From positions 124,001 to 188,000 of the forward strand of contig JBQMRP010000030.1 in NCBI GenBank assembly GCA_052174455.1: DNA of 64,000 bases, read 5' to 3'. Position numbers and translations under genes: made by a program. How positions within the stretch are numbered: position 1 is the stretch's first letter; each line of letters opens with the position of its first letter. The notes under the pieces are model-generated. The model saw nothing but the letters and a program-made list of their open reading frames with translations. It did not search any database and was not told the origin of the DNA. The DNA is from Arsenophonus sp052174455. GTDB taxonomy: Bacteria > Pseudomonadota > Gammaproteobacteria > Enterobacterales > Enterobacteriaceae. This document shows, in pieces, positions 30,741 through 42,085 of the stretch.

Positions 30741-31140
30741 ATATGTTGACATAAAGTTGTTACTCTGCTTACAGATAAGCATGTAAGCACGTCTGTATTT
30801 CAATTATTGTGGTTTCAGACAAATTTTTCAGATCATATAATTCAGTAAATAAAACAATCCTAAACTCATGGAATATACTCAAGAATACGCTTTTAATAGG
30901 ATGATATAACTGTTTGCGTTTTGAATATGAGATTCCTTAAGAATAATTTTTTGATTACCTAATCTATTAGGCGATGGTAAATAATTTCATGCATGCTTGG
31001 AAAGGTTTTATACTATTTAGCTCCATCCTAAGAAAGGATGGACTCTTATCGATGATTAGCTCAAGAAAATAGCCAACAACACTCTGCATTAAACTCTCAT
31101 TCATATATGAGAGATGGATTTCTATTAACAATCTATACCA
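30741..31140 (-). mobile_element. IS1595-family remnant with internal deletion
   Basis: The 3' terminal third on the minus strand (starting ATGTTGACATAAAGTTGTTACTCTG) runs to about 31,100. After it comes a short piece of the opposite end (ATTTCTATTAACAATC near 31,124). The whole middle is deleted, leaving both ends of one element about 400 bases apart. Confidence 0.65.
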
Positions 31141-31261
31141 ACATAGCCAAAAACTACATATAGACGAATTTCAAGAAGTTAATTTCTTAGTAAATTAGTT
31201 TTTCCATTAAAACGATAGTTGATAAGATCAATAGTATGATTGATACTATTATCATATAGCT

Positions 31262-32665
31262 TATTTCAGTCTAGAGTTATACTTATTTCTGTTATACGTG
31301 ATTTCGGAGATTATAACGTATCCTTCTGATTAATTTTATGGACAATTTCAATAACAGAGAGATTATATGCCATGAAAAAGTTTATCCTACAGGTATCCTA
31401 AAAATTAGATATTACCTCTGATCCATTGTATGAAGGGATCCATAATGATGACAAGTAGCTGATAGGAATCATTGTTGAGATGGAGATTTGAGCTATGTTG
31501 CGCAACATACCCAATGCTACCTTTATCGACAGGCGTGTTCATCTCATCGTTCATAATGGCTATTTACCACAGCGAACCATTCAGATGGGTATTGGCAATA
31601 TTAAGATTAAAGTGATTAAGATCACTGGATCTTAGTGGCAACGGAATATACCTCAACAGCTCATTGCTTCTACCTTATCTGAAGTGTCAAAAGCGATGAA
31701 GAGTTGCTATCATAGCTTCATCTACGAAGTACGGCTACTGGTGATTTTCACAAAGCTCTAAGTTTTCTCGGTGAAAAATCACATAATATTTCTGCCAGGT
31801 ACTTCATCAGTAACCTGAAACAGAAATGATTTGAAGAATACAGAAATAGTACCTATGTAACTTAAGCAATACCATTATGTTTATTTCTTAGCTGATGACA
31901 TGCACTGTCCCTGTCATTGACGTTGATCGTTTTACCTTTTGCTCATTATCGGCGGCACTGAATGGATAATAATAAGCTCCTTGCGTTCAAAGATGCTTAT
32001 CGAGAGTTAGAATAAACTGAGACAAACTTCTTAATAGCTAGTGAGTGCATGGCTTAACTTTATCTTCTAGGATTACTAGAAGAGCTGATGTCCTTAGTTT
32101 TAGAATGCAATGGCAAATATATTTACGGACATGTGTCACTCAATACTATTATCTACATAAGATAGCTAATCTACTGCTTTCACTCCAAAAAGATATGCAA
32201 CCAAAAACTTAAACCTTGAGCTACAGAAGGCTCTGGTTAACAAGAGACCTGTGATGGCCTTAATTAAATTCTTTGTAGTTTATTGCAAGAGTTTTAGCGA
32301 AGTATCATCCTGCAGCGATGAAGAAACTGTGGAAAGATCGAGAAGAATGCCTACCATTCTATTCATTACTCTCAATGCACTGGGCGTCAATAATAATAAG
32401 CGAACTGAATTAATTAACTTTTGACAGATTTAGACTAAAAATCTGATGCTAGAAAGTACTGTAGTCGTGAAAACAATCCTTTTAATGGTAATTAAGCTTC
32501 TTCCGTCTGCTCAGAATAGCTATAACCGGTTAGGGAATTTTAGGCCATTAACTCTGATGATAAACAATGCCTAACTTAAGAATGAAGAGTATATTTACGA
32601 AGCATCAGAGTGAAACGTAGTTTGATCATCATACACTAATATTTTCTAATAACTTATATAGTTAG
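31262..32665 (+). mobile_element. IS256-family element, degenerate, copy 6
   Basis: This is a full-length plus-strand copy, with left end AGTTATACTTATTTCTGTTATACG at 31,266 and right end near 32,655 (CACTAATATTTTCTAATAACTT). The DDE-domain 3' part at 32,280-32,640 retains CSDEETVERSRRM-like and SEW-like tail pieces with frame changes. It directly contacts a second, inverted IS256 piece. Confidence 0.78.
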
Positions 32666-32965
32666 CTGTGATAAATAACCGTTATAGACGACGGCGATGA
32701 GAAGACCCGTCGAGAAAACAGTGTTCAGTATATTATCGCAGGATGATTTCGATCTTAGTTTCAACAGCCTTGCTATTAACTATTTAGTTCACCATTACGG
32801 ATGAATTTATGGAAGGGAGATATCACAGGTAATGTCTGGTTTCGCAGATACCTATAGAATAGAACATTCATGACATATTATCTCTTTATTGTTGAAATCA
32901 TCTACGAAATCAACAGCTGTATATACCAGAATTTCAAAAACTCCATAGACCAGAAATGAGTATAA
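32665..32965 (-). mobile_element. IS256-family fragment, 5' end, copy 7
   Basis: This minus-strand piece matches only the first 300 bases of the element (outer end CCAGAAATGAGTATAACT near 32,952). It is joined to the 3' end of copy 6 and forms an inverted partial duplicate of that copy's 5' region. Confidence 0.7.
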
Positions 32966-33039
32966 CTTTTTATTTTTTATCAATCATTAAAACCAAGATA
33001 TTTTTGTTACTAACCATTCAATAACATTTATAAAATCAT

Positions 33040-33640
33040 GGCTATGTTAGAGCAAAGATTATTACTTTGTTCGTAAAGTAATTTATAGTCACTTCTATAT
33101 TTCAATTGTTATTGTTTCAAGCAATATTCTATCAGGCCAGATAATTTAGTAAATAAAATAATACTGCATCATGTAATCTACTTAGGCATCTTTTTTAATT
33201 GATTGATATAAGTAATATTTTTTAATGTAGAATTCCTTACCAATAACTCTCTAATTACTAAACCTTATTAGGTTATAATGACTAATTTTATATTCTCTAG
33301 AAAATATTTCGTACCATTCAGCTCCATCATCCGAGAAAAGATATACTCTGATCGATGATCAGCTCAAGAAAATGACCAACGCATTACTCTGCATTAAACT
33401 CTTCAAAAATCTTATCGCTCACATGACCTTTTTAATCTCTAGCAATTAAGACTGTGATTCGTTTTTTCTTTTATCTTGCTCTTCTACCACGTTTCTAGCT
33501 TTTCTATGTGCAATATAACGCTTCCCTTTAAAGGATTTAAAGAAAAATGTTTTGTTGACTTCAATAATACTATTTTAATGTATTTGCGTTAACTCTTACC
33601 GATAAATGAACGTACTATACTATGATCTAATCAGCGCAGG
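33040..33640 (-). mobile_element. IS1595-family remnant, 3' half
   Basis: The outer end GTTAGAGCAAAGATTATTACTTTG lies near 33,046. The text then follows the copy at 59,693 through the SDGAKWY and DKSS segments up to the region coding VEVDETFF, in many frames. It is cut at about 33,640 where an IS91 element begins, indicating insertion of IS91 into it or a later join. Confidence 0.7.
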
Positions 33641-35560
33641 GATAACCCCCTGACTTTTTTCATATTCATGATTTAAGTACTGTTTTATATTCTGCAATAT
33701 GTTAATTTTCTAGGAATTTATCCAGATGGCTAGGATATGAATCTCCTAAAAACTTAATTTAGGTAAATAAGTAAGACAACATCAACTTCATCTATTACAT
33801 CGGTTGTTTATGTAAAGCGCTTTATGATCTGCATCTCGAAATTAATTAATGACAAATAGACTAAATTATGACATCTCAAAATAGACCATGCAGCAATGCG
33901 CCCGACTTCAGTTCTTAATCTTTCTCGACACGCAAGTATTATTTTCCTCTAATAACGATTATCATGGATTTTTAGAACGCTTAGCCCAAGCTGATAATGC
34001 TGAATACAACTGCATTTATGAGCAATGAATGAAAGTATGATTACTGATGAATTCATAACCTATAGGGAATATGGATAATCCCAGTCTCATTTCCTCTTGG
34101 CAAATATAAAGATAACTAGATCGATAGATCTACGAATACAGACAAGATGAGGATTTTTATTTTTCTGGAAATATATCTAGAGAGTAATTTATCCAGATAT
34201 ACATCTCCTCCGACCAACTAAATTGCTTTTTACTATTGATGACGGTTTGAATAAATTTATTGAAAAACAGAATGAAAGTATCAACTCATAGATCCGTTTA
34301 TCTATCGAATTAACGTTTGCTTGTAGTACTTATGCCATAGTTGCTCGACGCTACTACTGTGTCCTTCCTGGATGTTCCGTAACTATTTTCTGCCAAATCT
34401 ATAAGTCAAAAACCTACATTTCATACGAAGTCAAAGCTACCTATCAGTGGTTAGAGCAATAGGTTCAAATTTTACCAACTGAAATTCTTTGGTAATATAT
34501 TACTTTCACTATCCCCATCTTATTTGGCCTTATTAACAATTAACTACCCGCTATTTAAACTTTTGTTTTACCACTCCACAACCTGCCTGTATTATTCTGC
34601 AGTGGGCACGTAAACAGGATATAAAATTGGTATCTTTTCTACTTGTATATTTATTCTTAATAACTCAATCAGCATCAACATCTTTATATCTCCGTCACTC
34701 CTAAGTAGTCTGGATATTAAACATGCTGATATGAAATGAGTTATTATTCAAAAAAGAGCGGTAGAAAAAATCTATTTAGGCGCTGTCATTCACCTTGTGC
34801 TACGTTATAATTATAACTTGATAAAATCTCAACATTCTTCTTAATTTGGAGTATATTTGCGCTAGGAAGAGCTGGTAGTCTATGCCATGAAGGTAGGGTT
34901 ACCGACGGGCATTATTGTAAAGTGCACTTCGCTAAAAAGACGAAAGATGAGTATAGCATAGAGCAAAATACCTCTAGCGCTACACCTTAAACGCTCATCA
35001 GTCTTATCCCCGCATCAAATCTGTGGCATTGCTTTTCAGAGAGATAGGTTACGCATCATCACTATTGACGCCGTACATAACAATATTGACAGTAGCCACT
35101 AATTAAAAAGAGATGATCGAGTCCTATATTAGTTATATTCCAATAAGGGGATTTAAGCTTCTGTGTTATTTAGTTTTTTATTAAATCGTAAATAATACAC
35201 TATTATAAAATCTGTATAAGACGCTGAAGATGACAGTTCACAAAAACCTGGATTTGCCATTCTGATTAAAAGAATTCCTGTTGCACAGATCATTGAAATG
35301 TATACTGTATAGTAATATTCTACTTTTACCAACGCTCAACTTAGCAAGTAGATAATGGAATTGTTGTTAAAAAATGCATGAAATGGAAAAATGAAAGTTA
35401 TTAATTTAAACCTAGGATTAATGTTGCTACAATTAGCGCATTAAATTAAAGAAGAGATACTCTGATAAAGTTATAACTTATAATAGATCATAGTACATCG
35501 ATTATATTTAATTTTAGTAAAAATAAACAGCTTTTGGTCCCTCTTAAATAGAGGGATTAT
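33640..35560 (+). mobile_element. IS91-family element, near full length, degenerate
   Basis: IS91 elements transpose by a Y2 rolling-circle-type transposase. Pieces readable on the plus strand, averaged with the other copies, include WYITFTIP near 34,490, an ALHTYGRxLN-like and HLH-like region near 34,640-34,680, and YLGRYLKRPP-like remains near 34,900. TTIDAVHNNIDS (35,055-35,100), tail RYYGFL-like pieces and a CILC-like tail near 35,300 follow. It ends with a hairpin, TCCCTCT/AGAGGGA at 35,539-35,557, which the sister copies share in altered form. No frame is open. Confidence 0.72.
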
Positions 35561-35594
35561 TTTAATAATGAACGTTAATTTAGCTCGACTAGAC

Positions 35595-35620
35595 ATCCTC
35601 TCTCAAACGAATGAGAGGAT
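35595..35620. terminator. Hairpin between IS91 and ihfB, possible terminator
   Basis: ATCCTCTC (35,595-35,602) pairs perfectly with GAGAGGAT (35,613-35,620) around a 10-base loop. A T-rich stretch follows on the plus strand; the minus-strand side, which would serve ihfB, lacks a T-run. It lies 94 bases past the ihfB stop. A second palindrome, AATGCTATTTAAATAGCATT, lies at about 35,682-35,701 right behind the ihfB stop. Confidence 0.4.
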
Positions 35621-35713
35621 TTATTGATTTAATAGGCGTATAGAAAATGTACTACAAAATCATCATATTAATTCTAATTAAGATGCTATTTAAATAGCAT
35701 TAATAAATAAAAT

Positions 35714-35998
35714 TTATGCATAAATATTAACGCGATCACGTAATTCTTTACCAGGCTTGAAGTGAGGAACATATTTCCCTTTTAAATTAACTTTATCACC
35801 CGTTTTCGGATTACGGCCTATACGCGCCGAATGGTAATGAAGAGAAAAACTGCCGAATCCCCGAATCTCAATACGTTCTCCATTAGAGAGGGTTGTTGCC
35901 ATATGATCAAGCATTTCTTTTACAGCTTCTTCAATAAGTTTTGATGGTATATGAGCTAATTGGTTAATAAGTCTTTCAATTAATTCAGACCTGGTCAT
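35714..35998 (-). CDS. ihfB: Integration host factor beta subunit
   Basis: IHF-beta pairs with IHF-alpha (ihfA, not in this window) to bend DNA sharply at specific sites; it is a nucleoid protein and a helper of sigma54 promoters. The 94 residues match the family length. The DNA-binding arm with RIGRNPKTG carries the intercalating Pro64, and the N-terminus MTRSELIERL is typical. The ribosome-binding site AGGGAGGT lies a few bases before the ATG. It follows rpsA by 61 bases, the usual cmk-rpsA-ihfB order. Its survival is of interest beside the sigma54-like glmZ promoter. Confidence 0.97.
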   Translation of the reverse strand: MTRSELIERLINQLAHIPSKLIEEAVKEMLDHMATTLSNGERIEIRGFGSFSLHYHSARIGRNPKTGDKVNLKGKYVPHFKPGKELRDRVNIYA

Positions 35999-36059
35999 AG
36001 TACCTCCCTAAACTAGCATTACGGGGATCCAAAAATGTTGTCTTATGGAACAAATTTAA

Positions 36060-37742
36060 TTATTCGCCTTTCGCTGCTTTGAACGCTTCGGCCATAGCAT
36101 TATTCGTACAATTGATATCTTCCTGCTCGTTTACAGAAGCAATTATATCTTTTTCATTTGATTCATCTTCTTCTTTTGCACGAATAGACAACGTAATTAT
36201 ACGGTTTTTTCTATCAATACCAGTATATTTAGCTTTAATTATATCGCCAACATTTACTATTTTAGTATTATCTTCCATACGATTACGTGAAGCTTCCGAT
36301 GTACGTAAGTGACCTTCAACACCGGCAGCTAATTCAATCGTTGCTCCTTTTGCATCAACAGACATTACTTTACCGGTAAGGATAACTCCTTTCTTATTAG
36401 AAGAAAGGAAGTTATTAAATGGATCTTCCGATAATTGCTTAATACCCAAAGAAATACGTTCACGTTCAGCATCAACTTGCAATACAACAGCAGCAATTTC
36501 ATCGCCTTTTTTGTATTCACGAACAGCTTCTTCACCATCAAGATTCCAAGAAATATCAGATAGATGAACTAAACCATCAATACTACCATTTAAACCGATA
36601 AAGATACCAAAATCAGTAATAGATTTTATTTTACCTTCTACTCGATCATTCTTATTATGTGTTTCTGCAAATTGCTGCCATGGATTTGCTTTACAGTGTT
36701 TCAAACCTAATGAGATACGACGACGCTCTTCGTCAATATCTAAAACCATAACTTCAACAACATCACCTACATTAACAACTTTAGATGGATGGATGTTTTT
36801 ATTAGTCCAATCCATTTCAGAAACATGTACTAAACCTTCAACACCTTCCTCAATTTCAACAAAGCAACCATAATCAGTAAGATTAGTAACTCGCCCTTTC
36901 AGCTTAGTGCCTTCTGGATAACGTTTAGCAATAGCTACCCATGGATCTTCTCCAAGCTGTTTCAAGCCTAAAGAAACACGCGTGCGATCACGATCAAACT
37001 TCAATATTTTAACATTGATTTCATCACCAACATTAACAATTTCACTTGGATGTTTAACGCGTTTCCAAGCCATGTCGGTAATGTGTAATAAACCATCAAT
37101 ACCGCCAAGATCAATGAATGCGCCATAGTCAGTTAAGTTTTTAACAATACCCTTAATTTGCATGCCTTCCTGCAAATTTTCCAGTAACTGATTACGTTCT
37201 GCACTGGTTTCAAACTCAATAACAGCACGACGAGAAATAACAACATTATTACGCTTCTGATCCAGTTTAATAACTTTAAACTCAAGCTCTTTACCTTCCA
37301 GGTGAGCTGTATCACGAACTGGGCGAACATCAACTAATGAACCGGGTAAAAATGCACGAATGCCTTTTAATTCTACAGTAAAACCGCCTTTCACTTTACC
37401 ATTAATAATGCCAATAACTGTTTCTGTGCTTTCATAGGCTTTTTCTAGCATTAACCAAGCTTCATGACGTTTTGCTTTTTCGCGAGACAGGATAGTTTCA
37501 CCGAAACCATCCTCTAATGAGTCTAAAGCAACATCGATTTCATCACCAACCTGAATTTCTAGCTCATCACCTTGCGCATTTTTAAATTGTTCTACTGGGA
37601 TCGCTGATTCTGATTTTAGACCGGCATCAACTAACACGACATCTTTGTCGATAGCAACAACAATACCACGAACAATAGCCCCTGGGCGGGTTTCGATACT
37701 CTGTAAAGACTCTTCAAAGAGTTGAGCAAAAGATTCTGTCAT
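36060..37742 (-). CDS. rpsA: 30S ribosomal protein S1
   Basis: S1 brings mRNAs with weak ribosome-binding sites to the 30S subunit. The 560-residue protein (E. coli 557) has the full set of six S1 domains at about 20-88, 106-172, 192-260, 277-347, 364-434 and 451-520, each ending in the DxxxxRISLGLK-type strand (for example DRTRVSLGLKQ, ERRRISLGLKH, ERERISLGIKQ). The C-terminal 25 residues are variable. The ATG is preceded by only a weak GAAG, as expected for rpsA, whose translation relies on a structured leader. S1 is particularly important where most ribosome-binding sites have decayed, as in this genome. Confidence 0.98.
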   Translation of the reverse strand: MTESFAQLFEESLQSIETRPGAIVRGIVVAIDKDVVLVDAGLKSESAIPVEQFKNAQGDELEIQVGDEIDVALDSLEDGFGETILSREKAKRHEAWLMLEKAYESTETVIGIINGKVKGGFTVELKGIRAFLPGSLVDVRPVRDTAHLEGKELEFKVIKLDQKRNNVVISRRAVIEFETSAERNQLLENLQEGMQIKGIVKNLTDYGAFIDLGGIDGLLHITDMAWKRVKHPSEIVNVGDEINVKILKFDRDRTRVSLGLKQLGEDPWVAIAKRYPEGTKLKGRVTNLTDYGCFVEIEEGVEGLVHVSEMDWTNKNIHPSKVVNVGDVVEVMVLDIDEERRRISLGLKHCKANPWQQFAETHNKNDRVEGKIKSITDFGIFIGLNGSIDGLVHLSDISWNLDGEEAVREYKKGDEIAAVVLQVDAERERISLGIKQLSEDPFNNFLSSNKKGVILTGKVMSVDAKGATIELAAGVEGHLRTSEASRNRMEDNTKIVNVGDIIKAKYTGIDRKNRIITLSIRAKEEDESNEKDIIASVNEQEDINCTNNAMAEAFKAAKGE

Positions 37743-37833
37743 AGTGTAATATCTTCAAAATTTTAACTAGCATTCAACATCCTGCTAAATGGGAGGTTAT
37801 TTTACATGCTTCGCAACACTCCTTGTTACGAAG
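37743..37833 (-). promoter_or_regulatory. rpsA leader with GGA-loop hairpins
   Basis: On the minus strand, CTTCGTAAC/GTTGCGAAG (37,809-37,833) forms a 9-base-pair stem with loop AAGGAGT, and TAGCA/TGCTA (37,768-37,787) forms a stem whose loop starts GGATGTT. The two are separated by an AU-rich link and followed by an AU-rich run to the ATG. Gammaproteobacterial rpsA leaders are known to fold into successive hairpins with GGA in the loops, which drive efficient SD-less initiation and S1 autorepression. The arrangement here fits that model. Confidence 0.65.
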
Positions 37834-37885
37834 TTTTACTTAACTGAACAGTAATTTAGATACATTAGATTTCTGAATTAACTTA

Positions 37886-38593
37886 TTATATGTCTATTCT
37901 GGACATAGAATATAGATAATATTTATTTTTTTTTACATAAGTAAGCGTCTGGTCAATGACTCCTTGAATAGATAACTTTGTAGAATCCAGGATAAACGCA
38001 TCTTTTGCAGGTATTAATGGTGCAATTAACCTATTACGATCACGATAATCACGCTCTTTAATATCAATTAAAAGAGTATTTATTTTAACATTAAATCCCT
38101 TTTCCTGCAACTGTTGCATTCGTCTACGAGCGCGCTCTTCAAGTGTGGCATCAAGAAAAATCTTTACTGGTGCATCTGGAAAAACTACCGTTCCCATGTC
38201 ACGGCCATCAGCAATCAAACCCGGTTTAGTGAGAAATGCTCTTTGGCGACGCAATAATGCTTCTCTAACGCGAGGAAAAGTTGCGATAAGAGATGCCGTG
38301 TTACCAAGAACTTCGTTACGAATTTTATTACTAATATCCTTTCCCTCAAGAATAACAATTAATTTTTTCTCTCTTGATTCAAAACGAACATCAAGATTAG
38401 CTGCTAATGGAGCTAATTTTTCTTCAGATTTCATATCAACATGATGATGTAATGCTGCTAAAGCCAAAATACGGTAAATAGCACCAGAATCAAGTAACTG
38501 CCAACCCAGTTTATTTGCCAATGCTTGACATAATGTACCTTTACCTACGCCACTTGGACCATCAACTGTAATAACAGGGGGTAATAGCACCAT
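37886..38593 (-). CDS. cmk: Cytidylate kinase
   Basis: Cmk phosphorylates CMP and dCMP to the diphosphates with ATP. The protein has the P-loop GPSGVGKGT at residues 12-20, the LLDSGAIYR substrate block, LIADGRDMGTVVFPDA, and IKERDYRDRNR in the CMP-binding/lid region. It is 235 residues, about 8 longer than E. coli Cmk, because of a C-terminal tail (KNKYYLYSMSRIDI) that looks like run-on after a shifted stop. The ribosome-binding site GAGGAG precedes the ATG by 4 bases. It is followed by rpsA after 143 bases. The usual upstream gene aroA is absent. The 236 bases upstream (38,594-38,829) hold only its promoter region. Confidence 0.97.
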   Translation of the reverse strand: MVLLPPVITVDGPSGVGKGTLCQALANKLGWQLLDSGAIYRILALAALHHHVDMKSEEKLAPLAANLDVRFESREKKLIVILEGKDISNKIRNEVLGNTASLIATFPRVREALLRRQRAFLTKPGLIADGRDMGTVVFPDAPVKIFLDATLEERARRRMQQLQEKGFNVKINTLLIDIKERDYRDRNRLIAPLIPAKDAFILDSTKLSIQGVIDQTLTYVKKNKYYLYSMSRIDI

Positions 38594-38829
38594 TAGACTC
38601 CTCTTTTTTTAATAGAATTACATATTTTAGAAAATGTTTTCTATTAATCTAATTAAGTGCCATATTTATACTCAATTCATTCTACTTAAGGAAAATAAAA
38701 GGTTTCCTTTATCTAAAACAAGATAGATGTTTAGCTAAAATTTAGCTCTATAAGCATAATAGTCGTCGTTTATTATTATGCTAAATATTTGATATAAAAT
38801 CATTATATAGATTCTTGTGTCACCCATGT

Positions 38830-39288
38830 CATGGAAAGTGGCTACTAAGGATATAAGTTAAGGGTAAAATATCCTAATAATTAGGCCCATTCTCAGGCAA
38901 CTATAATACCTAAAATTAGAACTGCTATTCAGGAAGCAAACAGACTCTCTGTCTACTTTGGCTAAACGTTATAGCATATCCGAATTTACCGTTGCTAAAA
39001 GGTAAAAACGAGATGATGTTGATATCATAATCATATTTTCTATTGTTTGCTGATGACGCTGTCGTTTTCTCAAAAAAGAAAAAAACTCCGTAGCCGCTTT
39101 CCTATAAAACACTTTTCTTCCTCTGGCTGGGCAGGATAATTATTTACGCAGGTACACGGATGGGGGAGTTTTACTGAAATGAACCAAGAAGCAGGAAAGC
39201 TAAAACTAAAGCGTTTAAGGCTACAAGCCTAATTATCTATAGGTAGATATAAAATATCTTCTAAAAATGTTAAATAACATTGAATTAT
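38830..39288 (+). mobile_element. IS481-family remnant, 5' part
   Basis: The plus-strand translation gives TTPKIRAAIQEANRLS-like text near 38,905, LAKRYSISEFTVAKR near 38,955-39,003, a stretch LKKEKNSVAAFL near 39,072-39,107 and LPLAGQDN near 39,118. Further on come a KAFKA-like segment and YL-VDIKYLLKM at 39,230-39,270. This is the order of IS481-type transposases (HTH segment SKSTVAKWKKR, then LRKTLLLPLDDLL, then YLHVDVKYLPQM). It ends where IS256 copy 8 begins. Confidence 0.7.
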
Positions 39289-39289
39289 A

Positions 39290-40675
39290 CTGATTCTAGT
39301 GTATAATGTTTTTTGGAGAAGTTAGCGATGCTGCTGTTTGATTTCGTGGGTGATTTTAACATCAGAGAGATTAAATTCATGAAAAAAAGTTTACCTTACA
39401 GATATTAACGAAACCAGATATTGCCTGTAATCTCTTGCATGAACTTATTAGTAATAAGGTCAGGAAACTAATAGGACTGCTGTTAAGGTAGCGGTCGAAA
39501 TCATCCTACAACAAGATCCTAAAATTCCGCTTTATCGACAGATAAAGCCGATATCTGTAACGGTTATTTTTCTTAACGAACTGTATGAATTTCTATTATG
39601 ATGTTAAGATTAAAATACTGAAGGTTAGAGGGATCACAGCAGTAACGAAATATATTCAACACCTTATTATTACCCGACTTATTTAAAGCGTGTAAAAATG
39701 TTAAAAAGTTACTCTCCTATCCTGTACATGTGAAGTATTATCCACCGGTAATTTTCACGAATCACTGGAGTGTTTTTCAGTAAAAAAGCAAATTATCTTC
39801 TGACAGAAGGATACAATAAAGAAATTAAAAAGCGATAACCTTGAAGAGCATAGACTATTCAAGCCTATGTGATTTAGCAATACGCCTAACGTTTATTTCT
39901 GTATCGATACCATAACCCGTCTTGTCAGGTAAGACGGGTCGCCTTTATCTATTTGATTATTATCAGTAGCGCTGTATAAATGGTAAGGAGCTCATTGCGC
40001 TCAAAAATGTTTATAGAAAGTTAGCAGCGGTATTACACCGAACTTCTTATATTGGCCTGCGAGCGAGTGACTTAACCGTATCTCCTAGCTTTCTACGTAA
40101 GTGGTGCCTTTAGCTTTGGAATGCAATAGCAAAAACATTTCAGGGCATACAGGACTAACGCTGTTAGGTACATAACACAACATTGATGCTAAATTTACTC
40201 ATAAAGGCATACAACTTGAAAGTTAAGGATAAAGAGTTACTAGAACTTTAACTAACAGAGAGTCGCGACGTCGCTAATAAAGCTTTTGATGTTTTGTTGG
40301 CAAGATTTTCATCGAAGTATCCTGTGCAGAGATGAAGAATTTAGAAAAGATCAAGAAAAGTTGCTGATATTCTACGATTTCCCGTCAGCCGTACTAAGCG
40401 TTTAATTAAGAATAACCAATTTGATTAAACGGCTTTTCACGAATTGAAGCTATGAATCTGACGTACGAAGCACTGTAGTTCTAGAAAAATAACCATTTCA
40501 ATGGTACTGAAGCTTATTTTTTACTCAAAAAAGATAGAACCGTAGCTAAAGTGGTTTGAGCTGCTTTTGACCACTGATAAACAACATTAAATTTAAAGTA
40601 GAGAGCAGATTTAGGAAACATCAAGATGTAGCACTAGTCTGACGTTATATACTAGATTTACTAATAACTTTTCTT
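39290..40675 (+). mobile_element. IS256-family element, degenerate, copy 8
   Basis: This is a full-length plus-strand copy. It begins near 39,296 (TTCTAGTGTATAATG) and ends near 40,672 (TATACTAGATTTACTAATAACTT). The 3' part near 40,290-40,620 contains KLEKI-like, FPVS and VNNIKFKVESRF-like pieces of the transposase. It faces copy 9 tail to tail, only about 15 bases away. Confidence 0.8.
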
Positions 40676-40689
40676 AGTGAAAGTCCTCT

Positions 40690-42085
40690 AGTACAGTAGA
40701 GTTACTAGCAAATCTGCTGTAATATAGTCAAGTTACACTCTAATGATTCATAAACCTATTCTCCATCCTTAAATTGCTTTTTGTTTACCACTATTGGTCA
40801 TAAGGTTAAATCCAATTAGACGGTTTCCAGTTTTATGAATATACAGGAACGCCTGAAATACCATTGAAATGATTATTTTTATTTGAGCCACAGCGTTTCT
40901 TGTGTTAGCTTCGTATCCTTACCCTATCACAAAACTCGATTCAATTGAATTCATCGTTCTTATTGACGCCCAGTGTACTAACGGAAAGGCATAAAATGTC
41001 AATCATTTTTCTTGATTATTCTCCAGGTTCTTTATCACTGAAGATTACACTTCAATAAAAACTTTTCCAAGAAACATAAAGGGGTTTATCAGCGGCATCA
41101 TACCTATTTGCTAACTAAATACCCCGCAGCTCAAGTTTTAACTTTTAGTTGGATGCCTTTGGAAAGTAAAACTAGTGCATCAGATATTTTGTGTACCCAA
41201 CAGTATTAGTGCTACATGTCCAGGAATATCTTTATTATTCCATTCCAAAAAATCAAGCACCATCTCTTACGTCCAAGTCCGGGAGATACGATTAAGCTCC
41301 GCGCTTAAAAAGCCATTAAAAAGTTTAGGTAGTTCGTTTCTGACTCTCAATAATCATCTTTGATCACATGTATCTCCTTACATCAATGCGCATGCTACCA
41401 ATAATAATTATTAGGCAAAAGAGATTATGTTGCCTAACAGAATAACATTATACTTTCAGCCAAGAAATAAATGTAGCGTAGATCGCTTAAATCACACAGC
41501 TACCATTACCTATGCTCTTCAAGCCATTCCTATTTTAGTCTGTTGATGGGTGCTGCTAGAGAAGACCGTATGTCTCTTACTGAGAATCGCCCTTATGGTT
41601 TCGTGAAAATGACTGATAGGATAATACCTTTCAGGTACGCTATTATTAGCATTCCTCGCCTTTTTTCACGTTTTAAATAAGGTGATAGAAAGCAGCTGTT
41701 GAAGTGTATTCTATTATTACCACTACGATCCCATTAATTTAGTCACTTTAATCTCACATCGTCAATACCCATTCTATATAGTTTTCTATAGTAAACAATC
41801 ATTACGGGCAACAACTTATCGCCCATTGACAAGGTAATGTTTAGATGTTTGTCGCAACATATATTCGAGCTCTGTCTTAACAGCGATACTACCAGCTCTC
41901 TGTTACCATTACGAATGAGTTGATGTAATGGATGATAGTAATATCTAGTTTTGCGAATACCTCTCCTCTGTATGCTAGACTTTTATGCATATCATTTCTC
42001 TGTTTTATTAACGTCATTGACGAAATCAATCAGTAGGGATAAGACGCAATCATCTCTAAAATCCCATACACCAGAAATAAGTATA
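40690..42085 (-). mobile_element. IS256-family element, degenerate, copy 9
   Basis: This is a full-length minus-strand copy with 3' end near 40,696 (GAGTTACTAGCAAATCTG) and 5' end near 42,077 (CCAGAAATAAGTATAAATTC). With copy 8 it makes an imperfect 2.8-kb inverted repeat. Numerous stops. It differs enough from copy 8 at each point that the pair is not a recent duplication. Confidence 0.8.
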
